A stretch of DNA of 64,000 bases from positions 16,445 through 80,444 of the forward strand of contig CATJCJ010000341.1 in NCBI GenBank assembly GCA_949738935.1, read 5' to 3'. The DNA comes from an uncultured Eubacteriales bacterium (GTDB taxonomy: Bacteria > Bacillota > Clostridia > Lachnospirales > CAG-274). This document shows, in pieces, positions 27,152 through 36,160 of this stretch (its first letter is position 1; every line of letters begins with the position of its first letter). A model generated the notes under the pieces. It was given only the letters and a program-made list of their open reading frames with translations. It was not told where the DNA came from and ran no database searches. The translations under genes and the position numbers were made by a program.

Positions 27152-28708
27152 TTACGCTGTATAGTTTACGTTTGTCTGAAGAATATCTCCCTCATCAACG
27201 TACTCCATTTCCTCATTTTCTTCCTCAGCGGAATCACCGATAATATCATTAATTCTTTTAGAGGATTTATTTTGCTCAAACTCAAACTTTTGTCTCTCTC
27301 TTTCAGAATTCTCACTTCCAACAGACACCGACAAAGCGGAAACTTGAACTCCCTGTTCATCAAGCATATTTTTAAGATTGTTAAAATTAGACTCAATAAT
27401 TTCTTTAACCCTTTGATTTTCTGCTGTAAATTGAGCTGAGACAATGCCGTTCTCACTAACAATTTTAAGAGAAACATCTCCAAGATAATCAGGTTTCAGA
27501 GTAACTCTTATCTCACTGATACTTTCACTGACAATACTAGTTTTAAACTTATCAATAATTTGATTAATAACATCAGCGGTATTAACGTTTCTCATAGACT
27601 GAGTTTTTACAGCGACTTGGCTCAATGCTTTATTAATATTCTCAAAAGCCACGGTACTGATTCCTGTCTCGTTATTAAAATTAGAGTTATTAGCGAAATT
27701 CATATGATTATTTTGAAAACCGCCCTGCCCTGTAAAATCATTTTTCATATCCGTATTTTCAGCGGACTCAACAGGAACAAACGCAATCTCAGCGTTTTCC
27801 TCATCAACAGGAATATAACTATCACCGCTTTCCTTAATTAACCGAGAAGAAGTATTCTCATTTCTAACCATTCCCTCTTTAACAGAATTCTGTTCCATAT
27901 TTGAGGCTTTCTCATCATTAACGGAAACATTTTCTTTATTTTCAGGAACAATTATTTTCTGGTCAGAATTAACCTCCATCTCAAAATTATCATCAAAATC
28001 AGCGTCAACAGTATTATTATCTGGTTTACTCATTGACTCAAAATCAAAGTCTAAATTCAAATCTTTAATAATACTCTCGAAATCAGCAACTTTCTCATCA
28101 ACAAGCTGTCTAACCTCAACAATAATATCCTTTATACCCTCAATAGCTAAAAGGTCAGATGGGTCACCGGCTTGAAATACCTCCTGTAAAAACCCAAGAA
28201 GATTTTCAGGATTTTTAAGCTGAAAAACATTAATACCCAGCTGTTCAAGAATATTTTTAACCTCATCAACCTCAATACCTAAGACATCAGCAATTTCCTT
28301 TTGAAGCTCTTCTTCTTTTTCAGAAACAATAGTTTCCGCCTTATTATCAGAAGTCTCAACTTTTTTATCAGAATCAGTTTTACTTTCACCGCCATTAACA
28401 GCGTTTAATTCTGAGTCTTCTTGATTATCTTTTACGTCTTTGTTTTCCACATTTGTCCCATTATTTTCTTTAACAGTTTTTTTGTCGAAAGAACAGCTTT
28501 TATCAGCTTTAGAACCGTTTTGATTCACCTCATTTTTGCCCTTGGAAGAAGTCTTAATTGTTTCCTTAGGTGTTGAGGCGTTAACTTTTGACGAACCACT
28601 CAAATAATTCTCAAAATTACTTCTTGTTTTTTTAAAAGAATCTGAGTTTGCCCTCAAATTGTTTCCCGACATTGCCAAATTGTTAAAAAGCAATTTTGTC
28701 AATTCCAT
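27152..28708 (-). CDS. fliK: FliK-type hook-length control protein
   Basis: 518 residues from ATG 28708, which has GGGAGGTGA upstream; the track start at 28804 overlaps the motE-like gene. The N-terminal two thirds are disordered, rich in Lys, Asn, Asp, Glu and Ser. The C-terminal domain (ISEIRVTLKPDYLGDVSLKIVSENGIVSAQFTAENQRVKEIIESNFNNLKNMLDEQGVQVSALSVSVG) is the flg_hook domain of FliK, which contacts FlhB and switches export specificity. It lies before flgD, as in Bacillus. Confidence 0.9.
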   Translation of the reverse strand: MELTKLLFNNLAMSGNNLRANSDSFKKTRSNFENYLSGSSKVNASTPKETIKTSSKGKNEVNQNGSKADKSCSFDKKTVKENNGTNVENKDVKDNQEDSELNAVNGGESKTDSDKKVETSDNKAETIVSEKEEELQKEIADVLGIEVDEVKNILEQLGINVFQLKNPENLLGFLQEVFQAGDPSDLLAIEGIKDIIVEVRQLVDEKVADFESIIKDLNLDFDFESMSKPDNNTVDADFDDNFEMEVNSDQKIIVPENKENVSVNDEKASNMEQNSVKEGMVRNENTSSRLIKESGDSYIPVDEENAEIAFVPVESAENTDMKNDFTGQGGFQNNHMNFANNSNFNNETGISTVAFENINKALSQVAVKTQSMRNVNTADVINQIIDKFKTSIVSESISEIRVTLKPDYLGDVSLKIVSENGIVSAQFTAENQRVKEIIESNFNNLKNMLDEQGVQVSALSVSVGSENSERERQKFEFEQNKSSKRINDIIGDSAEEENEEMEYVDEGDILQTNVNYTA

Positions 28709-28739
28709 TTTTCTATCACCTCCCAAATAAAATAAATAA

Positions 28740-29549
28740 TTATTGTTGTTCAGGCGCCATTTGTTTAGCCGCGGCGGCGGCATTTGTAGAATCCATAGCA
28801 CCAAGTATAGCGCCTCTTTGTTCAGCGCTTATATTATTAAGTATACGAACAACCAAATTCATGTCGGTTCCAATCATTTCTTCAAGAACCTTAGCGGCAG
28901 CATCTTTTTTCATACTCTCAAAAGTCTGTACATATTGTTTCAATTCTTTATCAACTGCCTCCTGAGTAACAACCTCTTTATAAATCTTATCAGCGTTTTC
29001 AGGATAAACGCTCTCATAATAAGTTTTATAAGCGTTAGGGTCATTTTCAGCAATCATTCTATCAAAAGCTTCTTTATCACTTTTAAACTTAACCTGCTCC
29101 GCCTCTATCTCTTTAAGTCTTTTCATTTCAGCGTCATTATCCGAAATTCTTTTTGTCAAATTATCTTTATCTTCCTCAAGAGCTTTCTTTTCAGATTCCA
29201 ATTTCTTATTTTGAACAATAAGCTGTTCTTTTGTCAATCCACTGTACTCATCTTCCTCTCCGCCCTCTTCAGCGGCCGGAATCCACTCTCCAACAACAGG
29301 AACATCTCTCAAAAAAGGATAAACATAATCATCTCTCCAATTAAAAGGATTTAATAAAAACAACACAAGTCCCAGTATTATAATAAGCCCAAAAAAGCCA
29401 AGAATAATTTTACCTTTTCCCTTGCCCTTTTTCTTTTTTTCTTTTTTCTTTTTTTCTTTTTTTTCCGCCTTTTTATCTATATTAACATTTTCGTCCCCAA
29501 TCTCAGGAGCGGAAACGCTATTTTCATTAGCCTTAGTTTTAGCTGCCAT
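28740..29549 (-). CDS. MotE/YlxF-like membrane coiled-coil protein
   Basis: 269 residues from ATG 29549 (GGGAGGTTG upstream). A Lys-rich cytoplasmic start (KKAEKKEKKKKEKKKKGKGKGK) precedes one membrane helix (IILGFFGLIIILGLVLFLL). A long coiled coil follows (QLIVQNKKLESEKKALEEDKDNLTKRI), then an MgtE-N-like helical domain (VLEEMIGTDMNLVVRILNNISAEQRGAILGAMDSTNAAAAAKQM). This architecture and position between fliJ and fliK match YlxF/MotE, a periplasmic/extracellular chaperone-like factor for stator or hook components. Confidence 0.82.
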   Translation of the reverse strand: MAAKTKANENSVSAPEIGDENVNIDKKAEKKEKKKKEKKKKGKGKGKIILGFFGLIIILGLVLFLLNPFNWRDDYVYPFLRDVPVVGEWIPAAEEGGEEDEYSGLTKEQLIVQNKKLESEKKALEEDKDNLTKRISDNDAEMKRLKEIEAEQVKFKSDKEAFDRMIAENDPNAYKTYYESVYPENADKIYKEVVTQEAVDKELKQYVQTFESMKKDAAAKVLEEMIGTDMNLVVRILNNISAEQRGAILGAMDSTNAAAAAKQMAPEQQ

Positions 29550-29584
29550 TTTTGCAACCTCCCATATACAACTTTCAGAATAAA

Positions 29585-30025
29585 TCAAGAGTTATTATAT
29601 TGATAACTCACAATTTCATCAACAATCTTTTGTTCTTTCAAAAGCTGTTCTTTATTATATTCAATTTTATCGTTTTCTTTAATAACATCAAGCATTTTTC
29701 TTTCTTTCATAGCCTCAACAAGTTCAACACGTTTGTTCTCAGCAAAATTTTCCGCCTTTCTCACGGCATTTTCCTGCTCCTCAATTTTGCGTTTTATGCA
29801 GTCTAAAAATGTATTATATCTTCTAAGCTCATCAGACCTTATGCCTGAATTAATGCTATTTCTGATAGAATAAATCAAATTTTTCTTTTTCTCATTAAGC
29901 CTTCGCAGAAAATCTCTTTCCTCATCAAGTTTTTTCAAAGCCTTACCATACTCAAGCTTCTTTTGTTCCTCAATTTTTTCTTTAATTCCCAAAAAGCTTT
30001 CCATTCTAAACTTAAAACCGGCCAC
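29585..30025 (-). CDS. fliJ: FliJ, flagellar export chaperone-escort protein
   Basis: 146 residues, almost entirely one helical hairpin rich in Glu and Lys (GIKEKIEEQKKLEYGKALKKLDEERDFLRRLNEKKKNL). FliJ fits in the FliI hexamer like a rotor shaft and links it to FlhA. The track start is a TTG overlapping fliI. GTG at 30025 with GGAGG nine bases upstream gives VAGFKFRMESFLGIKEK, which matches the FxFRL start of FliJ. Confidence 0.87.
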   Translation of the reverse strand: MAGFKFRMESFLGIKEKIEEQKKLEYGKALKKLDEERDFLRRLNEKKKNLIYSIRNSINSGIRSDELRRYNTFLDCIKRKIEEQENAVRKAENFAENKRVELVEAMKERKMLDVIKENDKIEYNKEQLLKEQKIVDEIVSYQYNNS

Positions 30026-30030
30026 AAAAA

Positions 30031-31344
30031 TCAACCTCCGATAATTCCAAACATTTGACTTATAATATCGTCAAATTCAAATCTGGAATCCGTACTTTGT
30101 GTCAAAAAATCTATTACAGCGGGATGTTTCTCAATAGCGTAATCAATATCCGGATTACTCCCCTTAACATAAGCCCCAATATTTATAAGGTCTTCCGCAT
30201 CCGAATAAACAGCCATAGTTTTTTTCACTTCAAAGGCGTTTTTCTTATGCTCTGGAGTAACAATATCACTCATAACACGAGACACACTCGCCAAAACATC
30301 AATAGCGGGATAATGATTTTTATTAGCCAAAGCTCTTGAGAGAACAATGTGACCGTCAAGAATACCTCTGGCAGTATCCGTAACCGGCTCAGTCAAATCA
30401 TCACCATCAACCAAAACCGTATAAAGTCCTGTTATGGAGCCTTTGTCAGAAGTTCCCGCTCTTTCAAGAAGTTTAGGCATAACAGAAAACACAGAAGGAG
30501 TATAACCTCTGGAAACAGGAGGTTCGCCGGTAGCGAGTCCAACCTCTCTCTGTGCCATAGCGTATCTTGTAAGAGAATCCATAAGCAATAAAACATCGTT
30601 CCCCTCTTCTCTAAAATACTCAGCAATAGAAGTAGCGACCTGAGCGGCTTTTAATCTTACAAGAGCGGGCTGGTCAGATGTCGCGATAACAAGAACAGAC
30701 CTTTTAAGTCCCTCCTCGCCCAAATCTTTCTCAATAAACTCTCTAACCTCTCTGCCTCGCTCCCCGATAAGAGCTATAATATTAATGTCAGCCTTTGTGT
30801 TTCTGGCAATCATACCCATAAGCGTACTTTTTCCAACTCCGCTTCCGGCGAAAATACCAATACGCTGACCCTTGCCAACCGTCAAAAGACCATCAATCGG
30901 TTTTACGCCAAGAGGGAGAACCTCCCTAATTCTGCGTCTCTTCAAAGGGTCAGGCGGAGTGTTGTTTGTTGGATACTCATAAGAACAATTCAAGGGGCCT
31001 TTATTATCCATAGGATTCCCTAAACCATCAAGAACCCTCCCCAAAAGATTATAGCCAACCTTAACCGAAAGAGGTTTTTCTGATGCCTCGACAATACTTC
31101 CGGGACCAATCCCTTCCATACCGCCAAGAGGCATCAGCAGTATTTTATTTTCTTTAAAACCAACAACCTCAGCCAACACAGGGTCACTATATTTTGAGGC
31201 TCTTATATAACAACTTGAGCCAACACTAACAACAGGACCTATAGATTCAATTGTAAGCCCAACAACCTGAGAAACTCTGCCAAGCTTCTTAATATAGGTT
31301 TTTTCCAAAGCGGAATTATATTTTGATATGTCAATAACTTTCAA
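30031..31344 (-). CDS. fliI: FliI, flagellum-specific ATPase
   Basis: About 437 residues. It has Walker A (GIFAGSGVGKSTL), Walker B (DVLLLMDSLTRYAMAQREVGLATGEPP) and the LLERAGTSDKGSITGLYTVLVDGDD segment of FliI. It is related to the F1 beta subunit and powers substrate release at the export gate. The start is ambiguous: GTG 31353 lies inside the ribosome site, while TTG 31344 has AGGTGAT five bases upstream and is preferred. Confidence 0.95.
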   Translation of the reverse strand: MKVIDISKYNSALEKTYIKKLGRVSQVVGLTIESIGPVVSVGSSCYIRASKYSDPVLAEVVGFKENKILLMPLGGMEGIGPGSIVEASEKPLSVKVGYNLLGRVLDGLGNPMDNKGPLNCSYEYPTNNTPPDPLKRRRIREVLPLGVKPIDGLLTVGKGQRIGIFAGSGVGKSTLMGMIARNTKADINIIALIGERGREVREFIEKDLGEEGLKRSVLVIATSDQPALVRLKAAQVATSIAEYFREEGNDVLLLMDSLTRYAMAQREVGLATGEPPVSRGYTPSVFSVMPKLLERAGTSDKGSITGLYTVLVDGDDLTEPVTDTARGILDGHIVLSRALANKNHYPAIDVLASVSRVMSDIVTPEHKKNAFEVKKTMAVYSDAEDLINIGAYVKGSNPDIDYAIEKHPAVIDFLTQSTDSRFEFDDIISQMFGIIGG

Positions 31345-31349
31345 CCAAA

Positions 31350-32153
31350 TCACCTGTTTTCCAAAATATAGTATAAATTTTTTTTCAAGCCATCAAATTG
31401 CTGGCTTAAACTACAATCAATATTTCCAAAAGGCGTCTCAATAACACAATCACCTTTGTCAAAGGAAAAATCCTTAACAATCTCAATATTTGTATTACTG
31501 TCAACAAGATTAAGAAAATCCTCTTTATTTTGGGTTACAATATCATAATCAGACTCAGCGACTCTGATAAACACATCTCCCGAAATAGTTGTTTGAGATA
31601 ATCCCTGCCTCACAATATTTAAAATAACACTTTTATCCAAATCCAAAGTTTTTGAGATTAACTTACTCACAGTATTTATAACAACCTCAACAACTTCTTC
31701 CTCAATACTTTCAAGCATTTCTTGTTTTTCTCTCAAAGCGTCCTCAAGAACCTGATTAGCCTGAACTTTCAAGTCCTCGGCAGAGCGAACACCCTCGTCA
31801 TATCCCTCAGCACGGGCATTTTCAAAAATCTCGTTTTTTTGAAATTCCGCCTCGCTCAAGGCGTCATTAATAATATTTTCAGCTTCAGTTTTAGCGTTAT
31901 CTATAATTTCATCAGCTTTAATATTAGCGTTTTCAATAGTTTCCTCATAAGTAAGAGAAGAATCTTTTTTAAAATCATTATTTAAATCATCAGTCAATGA
32001 AATCTCATCAAAATTCTCAAAAGAAATCTCATGATTAACCGTGTGAATATTTTCAGCTTCATTATTGTTTTTAGCCTTAAAAGCAGGAACCTCAATATTA
32101 ATTTTATTATCGCTGTCAACCTGTATAAAACTAGCTTTTAAAATCTTAGACAA
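31350..32153 (-). CDS. fliH: FliH, regulator of the flagellar ATPase
   Basis: 267 residues. A disordered acidic N-terminal region is followed by a long coiled coil with small-residue periodicity (AKTEAENIINDALSEAEFQKNEIFENARAEGYDEGVRSAE) and a C-terminal V-ATPase-E-like domain (VVINTVSKLISKTLDLDKSVILNIVRQGL). It tethers FliI to the C-ring. The start is TTG at 32153 (MSKILKASFIQ) and overlaps the end of fliG by eight bases. Confidence 0.88.
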   Translation of the reverse strand: MSKILKASFIQVDSDNKINIEVPAFKAKNNNEAENIHTVNHEISFENFDEISLTDDLNNDFKKDSSLTYEETIENANIKADEIIDNAKTEAENIINDALSEAEFQKNEIFENARAEGYDEGVRSAEDLKVQANQVLEDALREKQEMLESIEEEVVEVVINTVSKLISKTLDLDKSVILNIVRQGLSQTTISGDVFIRVAESDYDIVTQNKEDFLNLVDSNTNIEIVKDFSFDKGDCVIETPFGNIDCSLSQQFDGLKKNLYYILENR

Positions 32154-33168
32154 TTATCTCATCGCCTCCGCCTCTAGCAATAATAATCTCACCAGTTTCC
32201 TGAAGTCTTCTGATTATATTAACAATTTTCTGCTGAGCCTCCTCAACATCAGATTTACGAACAGGCCCCATAATCTCCATATCCTCTTTAATCATAGCCG
32301 CGAGACGTTTTGAAAGGTTCTGGAATATAATCTCCTGAACTTCCTCACTTGAACCCTTAAGAGCGATAGCAAGTTCTTTCTGGTCAATATCCTGTCGGAG
32401 AACAGTTTGAATAGAACGATTATCCATAGTAAGGATATCCTCAAATACAAACATTTTCTTCTTGATTTCCTCAGAAAGCTCAAGATAATCCGTTTCAAGA
32501 TTTTCCATAATATTTTTCTCAGTAGCTCTGTCAACAGAGTTAAGAATCTCAACGATAGCGTCAACACCGCCAACATCGGCATAATCTGTAGTCATAAGTG
32601 ATGAGAGTTTCTTTTCCAAAGCAGACTCAACCTCTTTAATAACATCCGGGCTTGTTCTGTCCATCATAGCGATTCTTCTGGCAACGTCAGCTTGTTTATC
32701 AGCGTTAAGAGAAGAAATTATCTGAGCCGCCTGAGCCGGTTTCAAATATGATAAAACAAGAGCGATAGTCTGCGGATGCTCGTTTTGAATAAAGTTAATG
32801 ACCTGACTGACATCATCCTTACGAATAAAGTCAAAAGGACGAACCTGCAAAGAAACGGTCAATTTATTAATAATCTCAAAAGCCTTGTCTTCCCCAAGAG
32901 CTTTTTCAAGAATTTGTTTAGCGTAAGAAATACCGCCTTCCGTAATATATTGCTGAGCTATACATATTTGATAAAACTCCTCAAGAACTTTTTCCTTAAT
33001 ATCAGGGAGAACCGTAGCGACATTCGCGATTTCCAAAGTAAGGGTCTCAATTTCTTCATCTTTTAGATACTTAAAAATATCAGAAGCTTTTTCAGGTCCC
33101 AACGTAATCAAAAGCATAGCGGCCTTTTCTTTTCCCGTATATTCCTCATAAGGTATAGTAGCGGCCAT
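32146..33168 (-). CDS. fliG: FliG, rotor switch protein
   Basis: 340 residues. It begins EEYTGKEKAAMLLITLGPEKASDIFKYL. The middle domain has the EHPQTIALVLSYL motif. The charged torque helix at the C-terminus is DQKELAIALKGSSEEVQEIIFQNLSKRLAAMIKEDMEIMGPVRKSDVEEAQQKIV. It joins FliF to FliM and interacts with MotA. Complete and in the usual fliF-fliG order. Confidence 0.97.
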   Translation of the reverse strand: MAATIPYEEYTGKEKAAMLLITLGPEKASDIFKYLKDEEIETLTLEIANVATVLPDIKEKVLEEFYQICIAQQYITEGGISYAKQILEKALGEDKAFEIINKLTVSLQVRPFDFIRKDDVSQVINFIQNEHPQTIALVLSYLKPAQAAQIISSLNADKQADVARRIAMMDRTSPDVIKEVESALEKKLSSLMTTDYADVGGVDAIVEILNSVDRATEKNIMENLETDYLELSEEIKKKMFVFEDILTMDNRSIQTVLRQDIDQKELAIALKGSSEEVQEIIFQNLSKRLAAMIKEDMEIMGPVRKSDVEEAQQKIVNIIRRLQETGEIIIARGGGDEIIV

Positions 33169-33173
33169 TCACA

Positions 33174-34784
33174 TCACTCCCATTCATCACTAAGCCAGTT
33201 TCTAAGAAGCTGAGCGACAGCTTCCGGTTTTTCACCGACAAATTTCTCAATTTGTTTTTTATACTCAGACTCAACGCTTGTGTCAATTTCAGCGAGCATA
33301 TCCTCTTTTTCATCCTCAAGTTGAGTACTTACAAGCAAATCCTCAACAGAGAGCTCAGGCTCAACTTCCTCAACCTCATCGGGACGGGTTTTCTTAATAA
33401 GTCCAAACGCGAGAAGAATAAGCAAAATAGCCAATATAACAAGCATAACAATCTGTTCAACAGCGATAGATTCCTCAACCATATCGACAAAAACAGGTTT
33501 TTCATAGCCAATAACAGTCAAATTCTCAATACCTGTACCAACCCTAAGAGAATTAACCACATCTTGGTCAATATCCATTTTAACCTCAGCGGAATTTTGT
33601 TCTTTAAAATCTTCCCATGTATTGTTCTCATCAATTTGACCTGTTCTTATAAGGTCAGCCTCATTATATTCCCTGTTTTTATAAACATAAACAGCGATAG
33701 AAGACTCATCAGGAACAACCTCGCCGCCGTCAATGTCAACAACAAGCTCATCTTTATTATATAAATAATCGTTTGTTCTTTTAGATGCCGAATAGGTAGA
33801 GTTTCCATCTTCCCCCATAGCGTAATTGGGAGGATTCTCATCATTAGTATCAGTACCCGGAGCGTCAGCCGGCGTACCGTTTACAACGTCTTCCTCTTCC
33901 TCGGTAGTCCTGTTCGGAACTCCAATTGTAGCGTCGTTAATCGGAGGAGTATAAGTTGTTGTTTTTTGTTGTTTTTTATCCCAATCCATTTTAAGATTTG
34001 AGATTATATTAACCTCATTGTATAATTGGGATAAAGCGCTTCTTATCTTAAGTTCAATTTCTTTTTTCTTCTGTTGTTCAATTTCTTCTTTAGAGGAATA
34101 GCCTCCCGCGTTTGTAACAGCGCCAGAGTAAAGACTATTGGCGTTTTGGTCAACAATCTCAATATTCTCCATTTTAAGTCCGTCAACACTCATAGCGACA
34201 AGTCTGGCGATAGAGACAGCCTGTTCTTTAGACAATTCCTTGCTTGTATAAAGAGTAATTCCCGCGCTTGCCTCTTTTTTATCGCTTTCAAAAAAGACGT
34301 CATCATTCGGGAGAACAAGTTTAACTTTTGCGGATTCAACACCATCAACAGTTTTAATTTGATTTTCAATATCATTCTCATAAGCTCTTAAATATATCTC
34401 ATTTTTATCTGATTCCGATAATCCCATATTATTAGCGTTAAGAGCGTCGTCAAATGTAAAACCAGTATCGGTAATATTTTGTTCAGCGATATGTACCTTA
34501 GCTCTGTTGACATCTTCTTGTTTAACCTCAATAGCGGTGCCATTTTTCGTTATTTGATTATCAATTCCCGCCTCATCAAAAGCGTTTTGAATTTTACCAA
34601 TAGTTTGAATATCAGTATTAGACTCAAAAACAACCCAGTTTGGTCTTGTTGTAAAATATATGGTTAATCCAAGAGCGACAAGAAGACAAACCATAACGGC
34701 GATAAATTTAACTTTTGTACTTGTCTCAGCGTCATTCCACTTTTCTGTCAGTTGGGTCTTATATTTCTGAATTTTCTCTTGCAA
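33174..34784 (-). CDS. fliF: FliF, MS-ring protein
   Basis: 536 residues. A first membrane helix (VKFIAVMVCLLVALGLTIYF) is followed by the YscJ/FliF secretin-like rings (DVNRAKVHIAEQNITDTGF, VESAKVKLVLPNDDVFFESDKKEASAGITL), a second helix (QIVMLVILAILLILLAFGLI) and a C-terminal FliG-binding tail (FVGEKPEAVAQLLRNWLSDEWE). The start is TTG at 34784 with GAGGTGA upstream. Confidence 0.97.
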   Translation of the reverse strand: MQEKIQKYKTQLTEKWNDAETSTKVKFIAVMVCLLVALGLTIYFTTRPNWVVFESNTDIQTIGKIQNAFDEAGIDNQITKNGTAIEVKQEDVNRAKVHIAEQNITDTGFTFDDALNANNMGLSESDKNEIYLRAYENDIENQIKTVDGVESAKVKLVLPNDDVFFESDKKEASAGITLYTSKELSKEQAVSIARLVAMSVDGLKMENIEIVDQNANSLYSGAVTNAGGYSSKEEIEQQKKKEIELKIRSALSQLYNEVNIISNLKMDWDKKQQKTTTYTPPINDATIGVPNRTTEEEEDVVNGTPADAPGTDTNDENPPNYAMGEDGNSTYSASKRTNDYLYNKDELVVDIDGGEVVPDESSIAVYVYKNREYNEADLIRTGQIDENNTWEDFKEQNSAEVKMDIDQDVVNSLRVGTGIENLTVIGYEKPVFVDMVEESIAVEQIVMLVILAILLILLAFGLIKKTRPDEVEEVEPELSVEDLLVSTQLEDEKEDMLAEIDTSVESEYKKQIEKFVGEKPEAVAQLLRNWLSDEWE

Positions 34785-34827
34785 TTATTTCACCTCTTTT
34801 ATGCGTATACTAAAACAAAAAATATCG

Positions 34828-35142
34828 TTAAATTTGCATACGCATAATTTCTTGATACGCATTTAAAACCTTATTGGTAACCTGTGTAGTAAACTGAAGT
34901 GACGAGGTAGCTCTGCTCTGCGCCATATTAAGAGCGATTATATCATCTGTCTTTCCCGTAACATAATCTATCTGTGCCTGTTCAGCGTCAAGCTGATAAA
35001 TATTTGTCTCGTTATATAAACCCATAGCTGCGTCAAAAAAAGTCTCAAAGCCATAATCCCCGCTTTTTTGTATAGGGCTGCCGCCGTTAAAATTATCAAG
35101 CGTAAGCTTTTGAACCTGAAATAAATCTGTATCTGTTCTCAT
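34828..35142 (-). CDS. fliE: FliE, MS-ring/rod junction protein
   Basis: 104 residues. The C-terminal half (LNMAQSRATSSLQFTTQVTNKVLNAYQEIMRMQI) is the conserved FliE signature, preceded by FFDAAMGLYNETNIYQLDAEQAQIDYVTGK. It joins the rod to FliF. ATG 35142 with GGAGGAGTGA; 28 bp after flgC. Confidence 0.94.
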   Translation of the reverse strand: MRTDTDLFQVQKLTLDNFNGGSPIQKSGDYGFETFFDAAMGLYNETNIYQLDAEQAQIDYVTGKTDDIIALNMAQSRATSSLQFTTQVTNKVLNAYQEIMRMQI

Positions 35143-35170
35143 ATTTTCACTCCTCCGTTTTTAACAATTT

Positions 35171-35611
35171 TTACTTACCAATTTCAAGTGTTTTTGCAAT
35201 CATGGATTTTGTTGTATTAATAGCGGTAATATTAGCCTCATAAGAACGACTCGCGGAAATCATATTAACCATTTCCTCAACAATATTTACATTAGAATTT
35301 GTAACATAACCGTCTTCATCAGCGTCAGGATGGGTCGGGTCATAAAACCGACTTCCGGGGGTCTCATCATCAACAATATTAGTAACGCGAACTCCCTGTC
35401 CAACGTCAGAATCCATAGCTTTGCCCAAATAGCGAGCAAAAGAAGACTTAGAGCCTATTTCCTGAAATAAAACAATTTTTCTTTTATAAGGCTCGCCATC
35501 TTCCGTCCTCGTTGTATCAACATTGGCCATATTCTGACTGATAACATCCATTCTGAGTCTTTGAGCGGTAAGTGCGGAAGCGCTTGTATCCAAAGAACCA
35601 AAAAACGACAT
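35171..35611 (-). CDS. flgC: FlgC, proximal rod protein
   Basis: 146 residues. The N-terminus (SFFGSLDTSASALTAQRLRMDVISQNMANVDTTRT) and the C-terminus (NSNVNIVEEMVNMISASRSYEANITAINTTKSMIAKTLEIGK) are typical rod-protein helices, and DPTHPDADEDGYV is specific to FlgC. Normal length, 22 bp after flgB. Confidence 0.96.
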   Translation of the reverse strand: MSFFGSLDTSASALTAQRLRMDVISQNMANVDTTRTEDGEPYKRKIVLFQEIGSKSSFARYLGKAMDSDVGQGVRVTNIVDDETPGSRFYDPTHPDADEDGYVTNSNVNIVEEMVNMISASRSYEANITAINTTKSMIAKTLEIGK

Positions 35612-35632
35612 AAAAATTCCTTCTCTCTAAAA

Positions 35633-36013
35633 TTATTTAAGATTGTTTAAAACCGAGTTAAGTCTTTCATTATTGTTAATAGCGGAATTCGCGATAACGT
35701 CATACATCGCGGAATTTTTATAAAACTTAACCATTTCAGACTCAATATCAACATTATTTTGATCAATTCTCACATTATAGCCATAATGCTGACTCTTAAC
35801 CGCCGGCAAAACAGAACTCATATCAAGTTTTCCCTCAATTTTTGAAGATTCAATAGCGTTATCAAGAATACTTTGAAACTCAACCTCGCTGCTTTTAAAA
35901 TTAGGTGTGTCAGCATTAGCCATATTATTGAGAATAACTTGATTTTTAAACTCTGAAGCCTGCAAAGCGGACTCTAAAACAGTGTTTTGAGTAAACATTT
36001 TATCAAAAATCAT
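35633..36013 (-). CDS. flgB: FlgB, proximal rod protein
   Basis: 126 residues. It contains LQASEFKNQVILNNMANADTPNFKSSEVEFQSIL near the start and NVDIESEMVKFYKNSAMYDVIANSAINNNERLNSVL at the end, the FlgB pattern. It is the first gene of the flagellar operon. ATG 36013 has AAAGGAG upstream and a well-formed promoter about 20 bp further up. Confidence 0.95.
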   Translation of the reverse strand: MIFDKMFTQNTVLESALQASEFKNQVILNNMANADTPNFKSSEVEFQSILDNAIESSKIEGKLDMSSVLPAVKSQHYGYNVRIDQNNVDIESEMVKFYKNSAMYDVIANSAINNNERLNSVLNNLK

Positions 36014-36033
36014 AAAAACACTCCTTTAATACG

Positions 36034-36062
36034 ATTATACCAAAATAAAAATGTAAAGTAAA
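36034..36062 (-). promoter_or_regulatory. Sigma-A-type promoter of the fla operon
   Basis: Minus strand: TTTACT, 17-bp spacer, TATAAT (perfect -10), about 20 bp before the flgB ribosome site. The very short leader leaves little room for regulation after initiation. No other equally good promoter was noticed inside the run, although I did not scan exhaustively. Confidence 0.7.
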
Positions 36063-36160
36063 TAGATTTTTGCAAATAACATCTTTTTTTTACTTCCTGT
36101 TTGTTCCACGCCAATAAAGCTTTATAAAAAACTCAGACTAAATCCATATTCACACATATT

